Assembly: GCA_023055425.1 (NCBI GenBank)
Contig: JALGPY010000008.1
Span: 20,309,359 to 20,373,358, forward strand
Length of the DNA: 64,000 nucleotides
Reading direction: 5' to 3'
Source: Linanthus parryae
Lineage: Eukaryota; Streptophyta; Magnoliopsida; Ericales; Polemoniaceae
Shown: positions 36,966-47,970 of the stretch, piece by piece
Layout of the letters: the number at the start of each line of letters is the position of its first letter
Position numbering within the stretch: the stretch's first letter is position 1
Program-made: the position numbers and the translations under genes
Notes under the pieces: model-generated
What the model saw: only the letters and a program-made list of their open reading frames with translations
What the model was told of the DNA's origin: nothing
The model's database searches: none

Positions 36966-37458
36966 GCCGAAGATGGTGCCGGTCACCAAAGTCTTAAAAA
37001 CCGGACCGGCCATCGCCGGTTCATGGTCGGACCGGTCGGACCGGTGGTCGGACCGGTTCAATCGCACGTTTATTAAATAATATATATTTATTACTTTTTA
37101 TACAAAAAAATAATAAATGTAGTGGAAAATAGTCTATAAAACAAAAAATTATGTATGCGCATTATTTAGCAATCGACTTAGGCTTTTAAAAGATACACAT
37201 TTTTATTTTCTTTAATATATAGTTGATTATTTGTACATTTATTGTAACATTTAACATTTGAGTACACAACATAAAAATGTAAATTTTGGTTTATCAGGAT
37301 GTGTAATTTAAATTTCAAGCTTCTTTATCAGTGCATTGCTATTAAATTGTTATGGTTATAAAGATAAACAAATCTGCTCTTGAAGTTTAAGCAAATTAAA
37401 AGCCCAACATTGATTAAAAGATACGCTTGGAAAAAAAATAAGCAGGCAAATAGCAAAA
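36966..37458 (-). repeat. Array unit 9, truncated
   Basis: Only the first ~493 bp remain: the coding end and the left part of the inserted element, up to GCAAATAGCAAA. Athila-type internal sequence follows without any remaining unit sequence. The tRNA-like module and MIZ1 fragment of this unit are missing. Confidence 0.9.
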
Positions 37459-37576
37459 TGTGGTATGTATGCAAAGAAAGTTTGGAAATTGGGAAATGTT
37501 TGAGGAAGTAAAATGAGATTGTGAGAATCGGCTTGAGGATTTGCTCGGGACGAGCAAAATGTAGTGTGGGGGTAGT
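37459..37576 (+). mobile_element. Athila internal 3' tail preceding the 5' LTR
   Basis: These 118 bp, from TGTGGTATGTATGCAAAG to the purine tract GTGTGGGGGTAG, look identical to 50149-50266, the internal sequence just before the 3' LTR. It should not occur upstream of a 5' LTR. It is fused to the truncated array unit 9 in a short A run. Confidence 0.85.
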
Positions 37577-39032
37577 TGATAACTCCGTTTTGGAGTTATA
37601 TTATTCCTTATTTTTGCTATGTTTTGCGTGCTTATCATGGAGAATTTAATCGTCTTTGAGCGTTTTGTGCTAAAATTGTGAAAATTGAGTTTTTGAGCGT
37701 TAATCGTTGAATCCGGGCGTTTCTCGTATATTTTGTTGCTTTTATTGTGATATGATCGCGGGTTCGTGTTTCGTGTTGTGGTTGGCAGGAAATAGGACGC
37801 GAGGATCAAAGGTGGTGAAGAAACGAGCTTCGGAAATAAAGAAAGCAAGGAAAACTCAAGAAAAGAAGCCAGAAAAAAGCTAAGGCAGGAACTCTTCGCA
37901 CGAAGAGAAAAGCTCTTCCCACGAAGAAAAGACTTAGCCAAAATTCCAGTTCTCTTCCTGTGACATGATGCTGTCTCAAAATAGGAGGACTTTTGCAGGA
38001 AGACTTCAGACAATCTCTTCGCACGAAGAGAAAGTGTCTTCGCACGAAGAGTTCGCCCAGAAAGCTAGAAACGGCCGGGGTCTTTTTGCAATTTTTAGAA
38101 ACTTTGTTATATCATTCTAGGAACGTATTTAAGTGTGTTAGGTCAACTTTTTGAGTAGTTTTTCACGTGAGACACATCTTTTGGAGATCAAGGAGCTATT
38201 GTGAAAGCTTAGGAGCTTTGGATCATCCGTTTGGATTCTCAACTCTTATCTTTTCTTGATTTTTATGCTTAAACTCATGAGACTTATCGTTTTGAGTATG
38301 AATATGAGTAGCTAAACGTTATTTGCTGGGAATTCTCGTTAGGTGTAGCTAGGGTTTGATCTAAATATCATGTTTTGATGATTGTGATTCATGCTTTAGC
38401 TTAATCTCACGTAATCTTTCATTATTATGGATTATTTACGTTTGTAATCATACTATCTTTGCGAGTAGCTAACGTAGAGATAAACTTAATTGGTTTTCAC
38501 GCGGTAACTCCGTGAGAATTAGTCGGTAAATTGAATAATTCACCTAGTCGAATCAATGTTTGGTAACTCGACATCGTTAACTAGGATCGTTAAAGTAGAA
38601 TTGTGGTTTTAATGCATGCTTTAAGCTAGAATAGACTTGGTAACTCGGTTGTTTTGGTTTAAAGTATAGTAAACTTACTTGGTAACTCGGTGGGTTTAAT
38701 ATTGCTTGATTGATAGTGAAAGATACGTGGTTGTTTTACAAGTCAAAACATAAATTTAGCTCAACCTAGTGAACCTAGAGAATTCCCGGTGTTTTTCCCT
38801 TATATTACAAAAACCCTAAAATTCATTCTTTATTAATCGTGAACTATTTCACTTGGTTAATTAAGAATATTGCGTTTGTTTTAGTAGAATTAGATAAAAA
38901 CACAAATTGCGACGTACCCACATAAGGTTTAGAACAATAATTAATTTAAACAAAGTCCCTTGGGTTCGACAACCCGGATTTCCGGTTTATTACTACACAC
39001 GACAGCTGTACACTTGCAGTTGGAACGTGTCA
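37577..39032 (+). repeat. Athila 5' LTR
   Basis: Begins TGATAACTCC and ends GTGTCA (TG...CA). About 1456 bp, versus 1453 bp for the 3' LTR at 50267-51719. By hand I count about 12 substitutions and two small indels between them. The first 25 bases form a hairpin (ATAACTCC/GGAGTTAT). Palindromic CTCTTCGCACGAAGAG motifs occur at 37892-37907 and 38015-38030. Confidence 0.9.
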
Positions 39033-39038
39033 AGTTTT

Positions 39039-39056
39039 TGGCGCCGTTGCCGGGGA
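39039..39056 (+). promoter_or_regulatory. Primer binding site, tRNA-Asp
   Basis: TGGCGCCGTTGCCGGGGA is complementary to the 3' end of plant tRNA-Asp(GTC), the primer used by Athila-type elements. It lies six bases after the LTR end. Confidence 0.85.
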
Positions 39057-39169
39057 CTTCGGCTAAATTAGTTATAATTCCTAGCCTTAGGGATTTTAAT
39101 TTATTGTTTATATCCGTTACTCACCTACGTTTTGCGTGGTTTGTGATTTCAGGTTGATTTACACGGTGC

Positions 39170-41160
39170 ATGACCCGTTCTCGAGACGAGCCTTTGTATC
39201 CAACGTTTGAAGACCCGAAATCCTTATTAAAAGCACAGCGTAGAGACAAGAGGAATTCAAGCTCAGTAGTCATGGATGAAGAAACGAGAGCTGAGTTTGA
39301 GAGAATCCGCAAAAATGTGCAAGATGCGGAAGCAGCTAGAGCAGCTGCTGTAGAGGAGGCTGCAAACAGAGCCGCGGAATCTGAGCAACTTAGGGCTCAA
39401 ATTGCTGAGATGCAGGCGATGATTGATCGCATGAACCCTCCGAATCCACAACAACTTCCTGGAGCGGAGGTAGTTGGCTGAAATAACGGTGGCAATGGGA
39501 ATAATGGGGGCAATAATCGGAACAACAACGGTCGGAATGTGGTGGAGCAAGTCAACAATGCTGAGGAGGATGACGTCCTTTGGTGGACTACTTCAGGACT
39601 ACACCGGAGGGATATCAGCCCACCATTGTCACACCTCAGATCAATGCAGCCCATTTCGAGATTCGCCAACCGTTGATCAACATGGTTAGGGATGAGTGCT
39701 TATTCACTGGAGCCCCGAGTGATGATCCACATCAACACTTGCTCAATTTCGAGAAGATCACTTCTACTATGTATGATCAAAGAGTTCCACTCGAGACGAT
39801 AAAGCTCATGCTTTTCCCCTTCTCCTTATCGGGAAAGGCAAAGACATGGCTTATGGAACTTCCAGCAGGCAGCATAGTTACATGGGCAGATTGTAGTAGA
39901 GAGTTTCTCAGGAAGTATCTTCCACCATCCAAGGTTGCTCAACAGATGGCTGACATAACCAAATTTACACAACAGGAAGATGATTCTTTGGGAGACACGT
40001 GGAGAAAGTTCAACCAGCTCTTGCGTAGATGACCTACTCACGGAGAGCCATGGTATAAACTCCTCCACTACTTTTATAATGCTTTGGACAGGGAGACTGC
40101 TAGTGAGGTGGACATGATGGCTCAAGGAAATTTTATGGGGATGGGACTACAGAGATGTCGTGATTTTCTAGATAATGTGGCAAAACGCGAATCCACGAGG
40201 TCCGAGACTCGTAGAAGCACGAAATCAGATGGGGCATTGGTTAGTAAGATTGAGTCCATGGTGGAACAGAAATTTGAACATCAGATGGCAGTGATGACTT
40301 CGGCTTTCAGCAATTTGAATCCATCGGCACAGGTGAAGTCAGTGGGAGAGATGGTAGCAGATGCAAACCAGGGTTATGGGGATGGTATTGAAGACGTGAA
40401 CTACATGGGTCAAAGACAGCAGCAATGGCCAAACACCTATCACCCCAACAACCGCAATCACCCCAACTTCAGTTATGCCAATCCGAATAGTGGACTATAT
40501 GCGCCAGGTCTAAGGCCAAATGTCCCATATCAAGCTCAGAGACAGGCTCCACAGCAACAGGCTCCTCCACCACCTCCATCTTCAGAAGAACAGGACACAA
40601 ACGCGTTGTTGAAGAAACTGTTAGCGAGTAATGATAAGATTGAAAGCAAGATTGTCGCGATAGAAGCCTCGATAAAAAGCCATGAAACACAGATTGGGCA
40701 AATAGCCAATCAAAATACTCGACTTCCACCTGGTATGCTTCCTTCTAACACTATTATTCCAACTGAGCAGTTGAAGGCTATTACTATTCGCAGTGGGACC
40801 ACTACTCAGGATCCCCCATATCCTACCCATGCGCGAGCTGAGGCGACTAAGGCCACTGAAAAAGCCTTGGATGAAGAGATTCCCGTGCCTACCGTGATTC
40901 CCCAATCAAAGGACACGGTGAGGAAGTCGGATGAGAAACAGAAGCCAAATGAGGAATACAGTGTTCGTGTTCCCTACCCGCAGAGATTGAAGAGTCAAGA
41001 GGATGCCAAGCATTTCAAGAAGTTTGTGGATATCTTCAAGAAGCTGCACATTAATATCCATTTTGCGGAAGCTATTTCACAAATGCCTAAATATGCTAAA
41101 TTTCTCAAGGACCTCCTCTCTAATAGGAGACGCATGGATGACTTTGAGACCGTGACCCTG
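39170..41160 (+). pseudogene. Athila gag (interrupted)
   Basis: Structural capsid-type protein. The first segment (39170-39481, MTRSRDEPLYPTFEDP) ends at TGA, with alanine/glutamate-rich coiled-coil-like sequence. The frame then continues as an asparagine/glycine-rich linker to about 39575 and shifts frame. The next segment, about 39580-40032, contains the retrotransposon gag core (LMLFPFSLSGKAKTWLMELP, ADCSREFLRKYLPPSK). A second in-frame TGA lies at 40030-40032. The rest runs openly from 40084, with glutamine/proline-rich sequence around 40400-40590. Two stops and one frameshift make it non-functional. Confidence 0.8.
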
Positions 41161-43323
41161 AATGAGGAGTGTAGCGCCGTGGTGCAAAAAGTGCTACCCA
41201 AAAAGATGAAAGATCTGGGTGGTTTCATTATTCCTGTGACCTTGGGAGATGCGTTCCATGGTAGAGCGTTATGTGATCTTGGAGCAAGCATAAATTTGAT
41301 GCCTACATCAGTATTTGAGCAACTCGGTGTAGGAGATCCGAAACCCACTCGTATGTGTTTACAGATGTCTGACCGGACTATAAAACGACCACGGGGTGTT
41401 TTGGAGGATGTGCTTGTGAGAGTCGAATGACTCATCTTTCCCGCAGATTTTGTGATCCTAGATATGGATGCTGATGATGATGTCCCACTCATATTGGGTC
41501 GGCCATTCCTTGCTACGGGAAAGACGATGATTGATGTTGCCAATGGAGAATTGACTATGCGTATTAACGAAAAAAAGGTGGCATTTAGTGTCTTTGAAGC
41601 TATGAAATTCCCTGCATATGCAGTGAGTGAGCAGTGCTGTGGTGTGGAGGCATACACACCAGACGAGGAGGACAATATATTATTGGAGCAGCTGTATGAG
41701 GAACTTGCCTTACTTGATTCGAGTGAAAAAGAACAGGCTATGGAGGCCAGCTGGCGCTCACCCCTACCCCTCTTTAATGAGGGAAGCAGGAAGATTCTTA
41801 CTCCTTCTCTTATTACTGCTCCTGTTTTAGAATTGAAACCGTTACCTGCTCATTTAAAATATTTATACTTGGGATCTGATGAAACTTTACCTGTTATTGT
41901 TTCTGCGTGTTTGGACAGGGAACAGGAGGAGCAGCTTCTCAAGGTATTGCAGGAGAGGAAAGTAGCTATGGGATGGACCATAGCGGATATCAAGGGGATC
42001 AGCCCCACAGTTTGCCAGCACAAGATCCGGCTCATGGAAGACAAGAAGCCGGTAGTTCAGTTTCAGCGCCGCCTCAACCCTCACATGAAGGAGGTGGTGA
42101 AGAAAGAGGTGCTTAAATGGTTGGAAGCAGGTATCATCTATCCGATTTACGACAACACGTGGACTAGCCCGGTGCAGTGTGTTCCTAAGAAGGGTGGTAT
42201 AACTGTGGTGGAAGGGGAAAAAGGTGATCAAATTGCCACTCGTACAATTACTGGGTGGAGAGTTTGCATGGATTACCGCAAACTCAATGATGCCACTTTG
42301 AAGGATCACTTCCCCCTCCCATTTGTGGACCAGATGCTTGATAGGCTGGCACGTCATTCGCATTACTGCTTTTTGGATGGACACTCTGGGTATAATCAGA
42401 TAGCGATTGAGCCAGCTGATCAGGAGAAGACGACATTTACTTGTCCTTACGGGACTTTTGCATTCAGGCGCATGCCCTTTGGGCTCTGCAATGCTCCTGC
42501 CACGTTTCAGAGGTGTATGATGTCTATCTTCTCAGACATGATGGAGCAAAATTTTGAAGTCTTCATGGATGATTTTTCGCTTTATGGTGATGGTTTCGAA
42601 GACTGCCTACAACAGCTAGCTCGGGTACTGGACAGATGTATTGACACCAACCTAGTACTTAACTGGGAGAAGTGCCATTTCATGGTGACCGAGGGGATAG
42701 TGTTGGGGCACAAGATCTCCAGTAAAGGCTTAGAGGTAGATCGGTCAAAAATTGAGGTAATCGAGAAGCTTCCTTATCCTACATCTGTCAAAGGGGTACG
42801 GAGTTTCTTGGGACATGCAGGTTTCTATCGGCGCTTCATTAAAGACTTCTCGAAGATCACAAAGCCGTTATCTGGGTTGCTTGAGAAAGATGCCGTCTTT
42901 GATTTCAATGAAGAGTGCAGGACAGCTTTTGATTTGCTCAAGGAAAAGCTGATCAGTTCTCCTATTATAGCCACCCCAGACTGGACCTTGCCGTTCGAGC
43001 TTATGTGTGATGCCAGCGATTATGCGGTGGGAGCAGTGCTGGGACAGCGGAAAGACAAGGTAGCTCATGTAATTTACTATGCCATTCGTACTCTTAATAC
43101 TGCACAGGTTAATTATGCCACCACGGAGAAGGAGATGTTAGCTATTATCTTCGCATTGGACAAGTTTCGTCCATACCTTGTGGGTTCTCAGGTTACTATC
43201 TTCACGGACCATGCAGCCCTCAAATATCTTCTTACTAAGAAGGATGCGAAGCCTAGGTTGATCCGATGGGTGTTGCTAATGCAAGAGTTCGACATAGTGA
43301 TCAAGGACAAAAAAAGGGAGTAG
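41161..43323 (+). pseudogene. Athila pol: protease, RT and RNase H (interrupted)
   Basis: The protease has LCDLGASINLMP (active-site Asp) and the distal ILGRPFLAT motif. An in-frame TGA at 41428-41430 lies between these two motifs. RT follows from about 42040, with [25 protein letters not shown] and the catalytic VFMDDFS at 42559-42579. RNase H is at about 42960-43320 ([33 protein letters not shown]). A frameshift in an A run near 43310 leads to a stop at 43321-43323. The RT and RNase H active-site residues are all present. Confidence 0.88.
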
Positions 43324-44723
43324 AGAACGTTGTAGCAGACCATTTGTCACGACTGGAGAACGAAAAACAAGAAGAAGTGCCAATTAGAGAAGAATTTCCA
43401 GATGAACAGCTTATGGTAGTGGTAGCAGTTGTGCCTTGGTTTGCGGATTTGGCAAATTTCAAGGCGCTCAATATTGTCCCAAAAGACATGTCGTTCCATC
43501 AGAAAAAGAATTTTTTTGCAGATGCACGACACTATTTCTGGGATGACCCTTATTTGTTCAGGTTGGGAGATGACAACATGTTGAGAAGGTGCGTAGCTGA
43601 GCCAGACACTTTGGATATTCTTAGACACTGCCATGCATTGAATTGCGGAGGGCATTTTGGCAAAACGCGCACTGTGGCAAAGGTATTGCAAAGTGGATTT
43701 TATTAGCCTTCTTTACATAAAGATGCTCATTTGTTTGTACAGCAGTGTGATCGATGTCAGAGAACTGGCAATATCTCCAACCGAAACGAGATGCCTCAAA
43801 ACTTCGTGTTGGAAGTAGAGCCCTTTGATGTTTGGGGCATTGATTTCATGGGACCATTCCCGTCTTCACTTGGAAATCTTTATATATTGTTAGCTGTGGA
43901 TTATGTGACCAAGCGGGTAGAGGCAATGGCTTGCCCTAAAAACGATGGAGCTACTGTAGAGAGATTTGTGTGTAAGAACATATTTACACGGTTTGGGACT
44001 CCCAGAGCCATTATTAGTGATGAAGGATCGCATTTCGTGAATAAAGTCTTTGCCAATGTCTTGAGCAAATATGGGGTAAAGACGCATAAGATATCACTGG
44101 CTTATCATCCGCAGTCAAATGGGCAAGCAGAACTTTCTAACCGAGAGATAAAAGGGATTCTTGAGAAGACAGTCAACCCGGGACGCAAGGATTGGTCTCT
44201 GCATTTAGATGATAGCTTATGGGCATATATGACTGCTTACAAGACCCCTTTAGGCATGTCTCCCTATCAGCTAATATTTGGGAAGTCATGTCATCTTCCG
44301 GTGGAACTTGAGCACAAGGCATTCTGGGCTTTGAAGAAGATCAATTTGGACGCTAAGCTCTCAGGTGAGCTACGGAAGCAAGCACTGCTTGAACTTGAAG
44401 AATTTCGATTGATGGCGTATGAAAGTGCGAGAATCTATTAGGAGAGGACAAAACTGTGGCACGACAGGCACATCATCCCGAGAGACTTCAAAGTAGGACA
44501 GAGGGTGCTGATCTTTAACGCCAGACTAAAGCTGTTTCAAGGGAAATTAAAATCTAGATGGAGTGGTCCCTACACAATTACCGCAGTTTATCCGTGGGGA
44601 TCTCTTGAGGTGGAGGACGCAAACGGGAACAGGTTTAAAGTGAACGGCCAGAGAGCGAAACCGTACGTGGACGGGAATTTCATTGGAGTCATTGAATGGC
44701 TTCATGCAACTCCCACAATTTAA
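43310..44723 (+). pseudogene. Athila integrase (interrupted)
   Basis: Starts [13 protein letters not shown] in the shifted frame. The HHCC zinc domain is HCHALNCGGHFG ... CDRCQ, interrupted by a TAG at 43704-43706. Catalytic residues are D in GIDFMG (43842), D in ISDEGSHF (44019) and E in GQAELSNRE (44130). The spacing between the second D and E is one residue longer than the usual 35. A third stop follows SARIY at 44439-44441. The C-terminal domain reads FKVGQRVLIFNARLKLF and WSGPYTI, ending at TAA 44721-44723. Confidence 0.85.
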
Positions 44724-46593
44724 TTAATCTCTGAGGTAACTGGTTCGGGCCGTCGACCTTAAATTACAAAGCGCTTGTTGGGAGGCAACCCAACCTATTT
44801 ATTGCTGTAGAGTAGGTTTTAATACTGTTTTGTAGTTTTTATTTGATTTATTTGAGAGGTGCGAGAGAGGGGATTTAATATTTCCAATGAGTATGTGCAG
44901 GAATTCTAGGTGAAAGGCCTATTCCGGGTCCCCCTTCTTGATGCGCGAGTGAAGAATTGCACGAAAAACGAGAAAGAGCAGACCAAAACGCGTATCGGGA
45001 CCCGGAATGAAGAAATAGAGGATTGACGCCATTCCTACACTTACTCAACACACGCACTTGAGGAAGATCATGATCCCGGACTCCCCGTCTTGATATACGC
45101 AAGAATTTGATTAATCAACAGAGAAAGCTAGCTCACTGGCACGAATTACGAGGTGAAATTTTGAAGAACAGACTAAAAATAGAATTGAACAGTGCCAACG
45201 TGTGGGGGTGGTCGAGAGCTTTCTGTAGACGGGTGGATCGCGTAAATCGGAGTCCGGACGAAGAAGATAGGCCAAAAAGGATGTTATGCGCGCAAAAAGG
45301 CGTCGAAAAAGCATCTGGAATTGCCAAAAGGGTCTTTGGAAGGGTCAAATTGAAGAATAAAGGATTCCCCGGACATTGGGAATCTTTTATGATGCAAAAG
45401 GAATCTCGAGGTCGAGGAGATTCATGAAGAAGCAAAGGCACGAGTGAAATGGCGAAAAAAGGATATTTTAGCGGCTTAAAACATCCGGAAATTTTCAACG
45501 GATCTTCGTGAGCATGAATTTGAAGAAAAAAATATTCCCCGGACTTTGGGAATCTTTTATCATCTATACGGGATCTCAAGGACGAGGAGATTCATGAAGA
45601 TTCGAAGAAACGAGTAAATAGTCGAAGGAAATCAAGCAAAAGTGGAATTTTTTTTAGCACTGTCAGTTCTCTTCCTACGAAGAGAAAAACTCTTCCCACG
45701 AAGAGTTTGTACTTAGAAAAAAAAAATTCTTCCTGTGACAGCCTTCTGTCTCAAAACAGGAAGACTGTCACAAGAAGAAGAACAAGGCATTCTGGACAAT
45801 CTCTTCGCACGAAGAGAAATTCTCTTCGCACAAAGAGAGTGCCCAGAATGCGTGAAAGATCCAAAAAGCCCGAAATCATGCAAAGAAGGATGGATTTCTG
45901 AGGGGTATTTGGGGAAATTCATCCCAAGGGTATTAAAACCCAATTGACCCGATTATTTCATCAGATCTTCACTCTTCTTCTTCAACTCACGAATAGAGCC
46001 CCCGTCTCCTCCATAGCCGCACGACACAACAAAGCTCCACCACCTTGTTTCTTCGTCAAATTCAACAACCAAGTAAGGGTTTTGCTCGCGACAGAGAGGA
46101 GAACAAGGATTCAAGGGTGGTTTTGAGTGAGAGTGAGAGACGAGAGAGAAATCAGAGGAGGAAGAACTAGGGTTCCGAAGTTCAAAATCAAAAATTGGAC
46201 CACTTGGAGTGTGATTCAGCTTACGGTCATTGAGGCAACACTAACGGGGACTTCACAAGGAGTACGGAGCATCAAACAATTCGGAGTTTCGACAATTTTT
46301 TTTCGGCAACCTCAAAACAGCCCTAATTGTCCAATTTCTGCGATCTTTGTGCCCGTAAGACTTGCTCCGGGCACGTCGGTACGTTCTCAAACTAGTTCTT
46401 TCATTATTCGAGTCTTAGGCACAAATTGAGTAAAAGCCCATATTACTTTTTGTTGCGCTTAGAAGCGCGCTTGGGGGCGATTGCTTAGAGTCCTAGGAAC
46501 TACGTGTTTGCTTGCCTACGTGTTTAATTCTGTACACACTCCCTGTCACAGTGCACAGTTTCAATTTTCATCGGATTTTGTTTGATTTGCTAA
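44724..46593 (+). other. Athila spacer between integrase and the extra ORF
   Basis: No real gene. It contains direct repeats, for example CCCCGGACATTGGGAATC at about 45367 and CCCCGGACTTTGGGAATC at about 45537, each followed by GAGGAGATTCATGAAGA. Palindromic motifs of the LTR type recur at 45669-45684, 45690-45705, 45801-45816 and 45822-45837. The CTGTGACAG/TCTCAAAACAGGA region near 45730-45765 resembles the LTR stretch near 37955-37985. Confidence 0.6.
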
Positions 46594-47970
46594 ATGGCCT
46601 CGAAAAAGCAAAAGACGGGTGAGGGGTCGTCTATGGAGGCGTCCGATTCTGCTCCGCCTACCATAGAGGCGCCCGAGTCGCCCAAATATGATTTGTTAAA
46701 AACTCCGTTCCCTAACCGACCCGTGATGAGACAACGAAGAGAGGGGAAGGTGAATGTGAGGAAATTGACTGAGACAAACTTTGACTCGTATCGTTTCGTG
46801 ACTCACGAGGCGCATTACGATTATGACCATGACCATTATCTTACCAAACATGGACAACCCGAGAGGGTGTTCGAATTACACCCGGACATGCCCCCACCTA
46901 TTAAGAGCATTTACGATAGGGAAGGGCTTCTTAAGTGGTTCGAATTAGTCGGAGTTTCGAGCGCACCCATAGCTGGGGAGTTTGTTGTCAACCTTAGGTA
47001 TGCGTTGGACGGTGAGAGTCGCGACCATAGGTTGGTGTATTGCCGAAACAAGTGGATAGTCTTCACACCGGAGTCTATCGCTTTTGCACTTAAATTCCCA
47101 CCTCTAGCGGATGCGTGTGCTTTTTCTCGGGTTGTGTCGGACGAGAACATTTATGACAAGGTCAACAAATTTTGTTTTCCGCCGGGTAAGTCTCCATGGG
47201 ATAGGAAAGGGTCAATGCTTAAATGGAAGGTTCCAACTGGGGAGTTAAAACCGGAAGCTCGATGGATTTGTGAGTTATTGGAGAATTGGGTTTTGGGAAC
47301 CACCTCAAACCCCACATTCTCCTTTAGACTTTGTGTGATGGCGTTGTGTCTTTGGGAAGGGCAAATAATTGATATTCCTCGATTCATATGGGGTAATATC
47401 ATGGATCGAATTTCTGGAAACAACAAGATGGCCCCGGGACATACTTGCTTGCTCACCCACTTAGCCATTGTTTCTGAGGTGGCAATTCCTAAATACGACA
47501 AGATCATTCCTGTTTTCCCCAAGAGAGAATGGTCTAAGTTTGATGCCACGGCCAAAGCTTTGAAGAGGAATAAGGGTCGGAGGAAGAGTGTAGGAGTCAA
47601 GAGAGCTGGTTTTGATGGTGAGGCCGCCTTCAACCAGTTGCGAGAGGAGATGACAGTGGATAGGGAAGAGAGGAGGCGTCAGTTTGAGTGCTTGCAAAGT
47701 AACCAAGCCCAATTGGGTAATTTGGTTCAAATGGTTGGAGAATGGGTGCTTTACTCGACTGAAGTGCCTAGAGAGGAATTTGTGCCACCTGTCCTACCAC
47801 TGAGAGATGGTATCAAGGGGCCGCGTATGAGGCCCCGCCTGATGAGAATGTGGATGAGGAAGTTGGAGATGATGGAGACGGAGGCGAGGAGGCCCCGTAC
47901 TCCGAAGAGGAAGACGAGTAGTGGAGTTGGCCCTCGTGCTAGGATTGTTGAGTCCTCGTGTGATCGTTGA
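46594..47970 (+). CDS. Athila extra ORF (ORF2, 'env-like' position), putative plant transposon protein
   Basis: Intact 458-codon frame starting MASKKQKTGEGSSME. The central part has FVTHEAHYDYDHDHYL, GVSSAPIAGEFVVNLRY and WKVPTGELKPEARWICELL. This resembles the domain found in Athila-type ORFs annotated as putative plant transposon protein. Its function is unknown. It sits where some elements carry an envelope-like gene, but I see no signal peptide and no convincing transmembrane segment. A glutamate/arginine-rich stretch (residues ~340-370) could form a coiled coil. The last ~55 codons become arginine/methionine-rich. The +2 reading of the same DNA gives a strongly acidic tail ending at TAG near 47923, so a small indel has probably changed the C-terminus. 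Confidence 0.7.
   Translation: MASKKQKTGEGSSMEASDSAPPTIEAPESPKYDLLKTPFPNRPVMRQRREGKVNVRKLTETNFDSYRFVTHEAHYDYDHDHYLTKHGQPERVFELHPDMPPPIKSIYDREGLLKWFELVGVSSAPIAGEFVVNLRYALDGESRDHRLVYCRNKWIVFTPESIAFALKFPPLADACAFSRVVSDENIYDKVNKFCFPPGKSPWDRKGSMLKWKVPTGELKPEARWICELLENWVLGTTSNPTFSFRLCVMALCLWEGQIIDIPRFIWGNIMDRISGNNKMAPGHTCLLTHLAIVSEVAIPKYDKIIPVFPKREWSKFDATAKALKRNKGRRKSVGVKRAGFDGEAAFNQLREEMTVDREERRRQFECLQSNQAQLGNLVQMVGEWVLYSTEVPREEFVPPVLPLRDGIKGPRMRPRLMRMWMRKLEMMETEARRPRTPKRKTSSGVGPRARIVESSCDR

Larger units (their letters stand above)
21651..37458 (-). repeat. Tandem array: 8 full plus 1 partial ~1.9-kb units built on the MIZ1-like gene 5' half
   Basis: Unit starts, at GCCGAAGATGGTGCC, are 21651, 23581, 25491, 27404, 29298, 31227, 33137, 35043 and 36966, giving unit lengths of 1894-1930 bp. 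In plus-strand order each unit holds the end of the VTGTIFG coding motif, an inserted ~0.87-kb element, the MIZ1-like N-terminal coding part (minus strand), its upstream region, and a Stowaway-like MITE. It is then joined through TTAATTTA back to GCCGAAGATGG. Units are nearly identical by eye, with scattered substitutions and poly-A length changes. The ninth unit breaks at 37458, where Athila-type sequence begins. The repeat is too long and gene-derived for a classical satellite and is not a CRISPR. Confidence 0.95.

Noticed and set aside
21651..37458. Regular repeats as a CRISPR array or centromeric satellite
   Set aside because: Units are ~1.9 kb, gene-derived and nearly identical throughout, with no spacer pattern and no ~150-180 bp period.
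37414..38013. 199-codon minus-strand ORF, repeated at 50107-50703
   Set aside because: It is antisense inside the two Athila LTRs, appears twice only because the LTRs are duplicated, and is low-complexity.
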